44,894 bases of DNA from Chitinophagales bacterium. Lineage in GTDB: Bacteria; Bacteroidota; Bacteroidia; Chitinophagales; Saprospiraceae. The position numbers and the translations under genes were made by a program. Positions 42,691-44,894 of this stretch are shown in pieces; the stretch's first letter is position 1; every line of letters starts with the position of its first letter. The stretch covers positions 1 through 44,894 of the forward strand of contig JAAFIM010000026.1 in assembly GCA_013297745.1 (NCBI GenBank), in the 5' to 3' direction. The notes under the pieces were generated by a model. The model was not told where the DNA came from, ran no database searches, and saw nothing but the letters and a program-made list of their open reading frames with translations.

Positions 42691-42760
42691 AACGGCTTAC
42701 GCCTAAAAAATTTATTTTCCGTACTTTTTTGGTGGCAAAAAAGCCAACGCCAACGGCGAA
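42691..42760 (-). repeat. relative of the miniature-element core
   Basis: On the minus strand it contains AAAAAAGTACGG, TTTTTTAGGCGTAAGCCGTT and a GGCTTTTTTGCC block, in the same order and spacing as the AAAAAGTACG ... ATTTTTAGGCGCAAGCCGTT block in copies 1 and 2. It is more diverged and truncated. Confidence 0.6.
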
Positions 42761-42830
42761 AATTTAGCTTTTCAACTTGACTTTTATCATAAAATAGCTC
42801 AAGCGTAACTCCAGTGATAAATTTATTCAC

Positions 42831-42866
42831 AAAAAAATCCTACTTCTCGCGAGGTAGGATTTTTTA
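42831..42866 (-). terminator. terminator after fabF
   Basis: Stem AAATCCTAC / GTAGGATTT with loop TTCTCGCGAG. The same 44-bp block as at 41797-41833, suggesting a repeated terminator cassette. Confidence 0.9.
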
Positions 42867-42879
42867 TTTTTTTATAGAC

Positions 42880-44124
42880 TTATGGGCGATATTTTTTGAA
42901 AATAACGCTGGCGTTGTGTCCGCCGAAACCGAAGTTATTGCTCATACCATAATTAACAGTTCTTTTCACCGCTACATTAGGGGTCAATTGCATACGCGGG
43001 TCAATTGTTGGGTCTATATTTTCCAAGTTGATAGTTGGGGGGATAATATCGTTTTGCACCGCCAAAATGGTAGCAATCGCTTCTATCGCTCCAGCAGCAC
43101 CCAATAAATGCCCTGTCATTGATTTTGTACCGCTTATATTTAGGCTAAAAGCAGCATCGCCAAAAGCAGCAATAACCGCATTGGGCTCCATTTCGTCCCC
43201 CAAGGGGGTAGAAGTGCTGTGTGTGTTGATATAATCCACATCCGAAGGGCTAATTTTAGCATCTTCCAACGCTAATTTCATCCCTCTTGCTGCGCCTTCT
43301 CCATTAGGTTCTGGCGCGGTGATATGGTAAGCATCTCCAGAAAGTCCAGCGCCTACAAATTCCGCATAAATTTTAGCCCCACGCGCTATAGCGTGTTCGT
43401 AACTTTCCAAAACTATAGCCCCTGCTCCCTCCCCAATCACAAAACCGTCCCTATCTTTGTCAAACGGGCGAGAAGCGCGGGTGGGTTCATCGTTGCGTTT
43501 GGACATAGCTTGTAGAGAAGAGAATGCTCCCACCCCCACTTCAGTAATCGCCGCTTCAGAACCACCAACCAACATCACATCAGCTCTACCCAAACGAATA
43601 TAATCCAAAGCGAAAGCCAAACCGTGAGAAGATGAAGCACAAGCGGTTACTATAGCAGCCGTTGCTCCTTTCAACCCATAACGGATAGATAACTGACCAG
43701 CAGCTCCATCCACTATCATTTTAGGCACCAAAAGCGGGCTAAAACGGGGCGTGCCGTCGCCTTTGGCGAATTGGGCAGCTTCTGCGTAAATGGATTGAAT
43801 CCCACCAATACCTGAAGACCAAAAAACGCCCATTCTTTCCTTGTTGGGTAAATCTTTTATCCCCGCATCGGCTATTGCTTGGTCGGCAGCTATCATCGCA
43901 TATTGTATGACAGGGTCGGTGCGTTGTATGGTTTTTTTATCTAAAAGGCTGGCTATGTTTAAATTTTTCAACTCGCAAGCAAATTGAGTTTTAAACTTGG
44001 CGGGGTCAAAGCCACGGATAGTAGCCGCGCCACTTACCCCAGCTAATAAATTTTGCCAATACTCACTCAATGTGTTGCCTATAGGGGTGAGCGCGCCCAG
44101 TCCTGTAATTACGACTCGCTTCAT
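42880..44124 (-). CDS. fabF: 3-oxoacyl-ACP synthase II
   Basis: A 414-residue condensing enzyme that elongates acyl-ACP with malonyl-ACP. Catalytic Cys162 is in VTACASSSHG, the two His residues are in NTHSTSTPLGD and SMTGHLLGAAGAIE, and the terminal NYGMSNNFGFGGHNASV block is intact. The length is the family norm. No acpP gene is visible upstream; the gap at 44125-44210 is AT-rich and holds no ORF. Confidence 0.96.
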   Translation of the reverse strand: MKRVVITGLGALTPIGNTLSEYWQNLLAGVSGAATIRGFDPAKFKTQFACELKNLNIASLLDKKTIQRTDPVIQYAMIAADQAIADAGIKDLPNKERMGVFWSSGIGGIQSIYAEAAQFAKGDGTPRFSPLLVPKMIVDGAAGQLSIRYGLKGATAAIVTACASSSHGLAFALDYIRLGRADVMLVGGSEAAITEVGVGAFSSLQAMSKRNDEPTRASRPFDKDRDGFVIGEGAGAIVLESYEHAIARGAKIYAEFVGAGLSGDAYHITAPEPNGEGAARGMKLALEDAKISPSDVDYINTHSTSTPLGDEMEPNAVIAAFGDAAFSLNISGTKSMTGHLLGAAGAIEAIATILAVQNDIIPPTINLENIDPTIDPRMQLTPNVAVKRTVNYGMSNNFGFGGHNASVIFKKYRP

Positions 44125-44210
44125 ATAAGGTGCTTATGTTTGTTTGTATAATGTGTTGAATAACGTTGATAAAGGAAAAAAGGTTTTGAATAATTTAATT
44201 ATAGGCTGGG

Positions 44211-44894
44211 TTAGAACTTTGCAAAATGTGCTTCTACGCCTTTACAGTTGATAATTTTACGATTTTGATATATTTCGTTAAAATCCAACGATTTATAATA
44301 AGTCTGAAAATAAGTATTGCCCTGCATATAGCGGCGGTCTCTACACATTTCTTTGACAGAGGGCGGATTGCCCGAAAAATAATCGGAGGCTTTTCTAAAC
44401 TTTTTGGCGTTTTCTTCGGTAGGATTGACCCAAACCACCATAGATCTATTGCTGGTATAGTTGCATATAGGGTTGCTGACTGGATATTCATCTATTAGCA
44501 GATATTCTACCCCGAAAAAGTAAAGGGCGTGTAGGGTGAAAAGATTGTCAGTGTTTATCTCCAATTGATGCGTGTGCGGATTTTCTAACCCCAACACGCT
44601 ATCGTGGCGCATAAAATTGATTTTCAACCCACTGTGATTGGCTATTATCCTATCTTGATAGGCTGAAGTGAACTCGGCTGAAGGCAAAGCCATCACTTGC
44701 GGTTTGAAAAATCCCCAATAATGAGCTATCTCGCGCTGCCCCTGACCCAAAACCTTAATGTATAATTTATACTCTTCAGGGCTAACGGGCGCATCTACCC
44801 ACAAATCCAAAGTATTGTACAATTTGGATTGATTTTCGTGGGGATTAGCCCAAACATAATCGTTGCGGACTAAATAACGGATTAGATTATCATT
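44211..44894 (-). CDS. partial gene, unknown function
   Basis: The frame is open from the window edge: 24 further codons (NDNLIRYLVRNDYVWANPHE and following) precede the apparent start TTG 44822, so the 5' end is outside the window. At least 227 residues. No recognised domain. Notable blocks are LGLENPHTHQLEINTDNL, FGVEYLLIDEYPVSNPICNY and MVVWVNPTEENAKKFRKASDYFSGNPPSVKEMC. No membrane segment is visible in this part. It has the same orientation as fabF, 86 bp upstream of the fabF start; co-transcription is possible. Confidence 0.7.
   Translation of the reverse strand, partial: NDNLIRYLVRNDYVWANPHENQSKLYNTLDLWVDAPVSPEEYKLYIKVLGQGQREIAHYWGFFKPQVMALPSAEFTSAYQDRIIANHSGLKINFMRHDSVLGLENPHTHQLEINTDNLFTLHALYFFGVEYLLIDEYPVSNPICNYTSNRSMVVWVNPTEENAKKFRKASDYFSGNPPSVKEMCRDRRYMQGNTYFQTYYKSLDFNEIYQNRKIINCKGVEAHFAKF

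Larger units (their letters stand above)
42368..42815. mobile_element. 448-bp element with 15-bp perfect TIRs and 5-bp target duplication
   Basis: ACTGGAGTTACGCTT (42368-42382) is perfectly inverted as AAGCGTAACTCCAGT (42801-42815), flanked directly by GATAA at 42363-42367 and 42816-42820. The content is a smaller nested element (42394-42645) and a relative of the miniature-element core (42691-42760). No reading frame of interest. The TIRs and target duplication suggest transposition, perhaps as a chimeric non-autonomous element. Confidence 0.78.

Noticed and set aside
1-44894. tRNA, rRNA or known riboswitch genes
   Set aside because: No cloverleaf, rRNA segment, or recognisable riboswitch core (such as TPP, cobalamin, SAM) was seen in the intergenic gaps by eye; a covariance search could still find a diverged one.

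Overview
The window looks like an AT-rich chromosome segment of a Bacteroidota bacterium, probably a Cytophagia- or Saprospiria-like lineage; the order cannot be fixed from sequence alone. The signs are a TonB-dependent receptor with an N-terminal carboxypeptidase-regulatory-like domain, secreted proteins with type IX secretion (T9SS) C-terminal sorting domains, DUF4837 and DnaE of the Bacteroidota type, a histidine kinase with the HQLGTP H-box usual in this phylum, TAnnTTTG -7 promoter boxes, and no obvious strong Shine-Dalgarno sites before most genes.

Layout. 1-1.7 kb: two tandem paralogous lipoprotein genes, the second split by a 266-bp miniature element (exact excision restores the frame). 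1.7-7.5 kb: TonB receptor, two unknown proteins, and prfB with its programmed +1 frameshift. 7.6-15.3 kb: three large secreted or envelope proteins on the + strand (double-OmpA protein, LRR-subtilisin with T9SS tail, TPR-CHAT protease-like protein). 15.4-18.2 kb: pirin, a second miniature element, MarR, Era. 18.2-20.2 kb: a sigma-54 response regulator and, divergent from it, a near-perfect sigma-54 promoter followed by three tandem copies of what looks like a small structured RNA. 20.2-25.7 kb: dnaE, a secreted unknown, an HD phosphohydrolase, a yeast-FCY1-like cytosine deaminase. 25.7-27.8 kb: nested palindromic elements, a histidine kinase, and a 12 x 21 bp tandem array. 27.8-32 kb: amine oxidase, ComEA-like HhH membrane protein, a third miniature element, a secreted alpha/beta hydrolase. 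32-37 kb: an accessory island with one His/Cys protease-like protein and five small lipoproteins, four of them paralogues. 37-44.9 kb: ccmF, DUF4837, fabI, a secreted unknown, a 448-bp nested repeat with target duplication, fabF, and a partial gene.

The two most interesting pieces are (a) the regulator + enhancer-like sites + sigma-54 promoter + triplicated sRNA module, which has the layout of LuxO-Qrr-type circuits and carries internal covariation between copies, and (b) the 32-37 kb operon, where a cytoplasmic-looking protein with a clan-CD-like His-Gly/Ala-Cys signature is coupled by 4-bp ATGA overlaps to a family of lipoproteins and shares its C-terminal tail with one of them. The second has the look of an effector-immunity or sensor-protease cassette, but its function is inference.

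Interspersed repeats are abundant: three related TIR elements with a conserved hairpin-rich core, a fourth relative of that core inside a different TIR shell, and three elements built as palindromes inside palindromes. Housekeeping genes (prfB, era, dnaE, fabI, fabF, ccmF) are intact.
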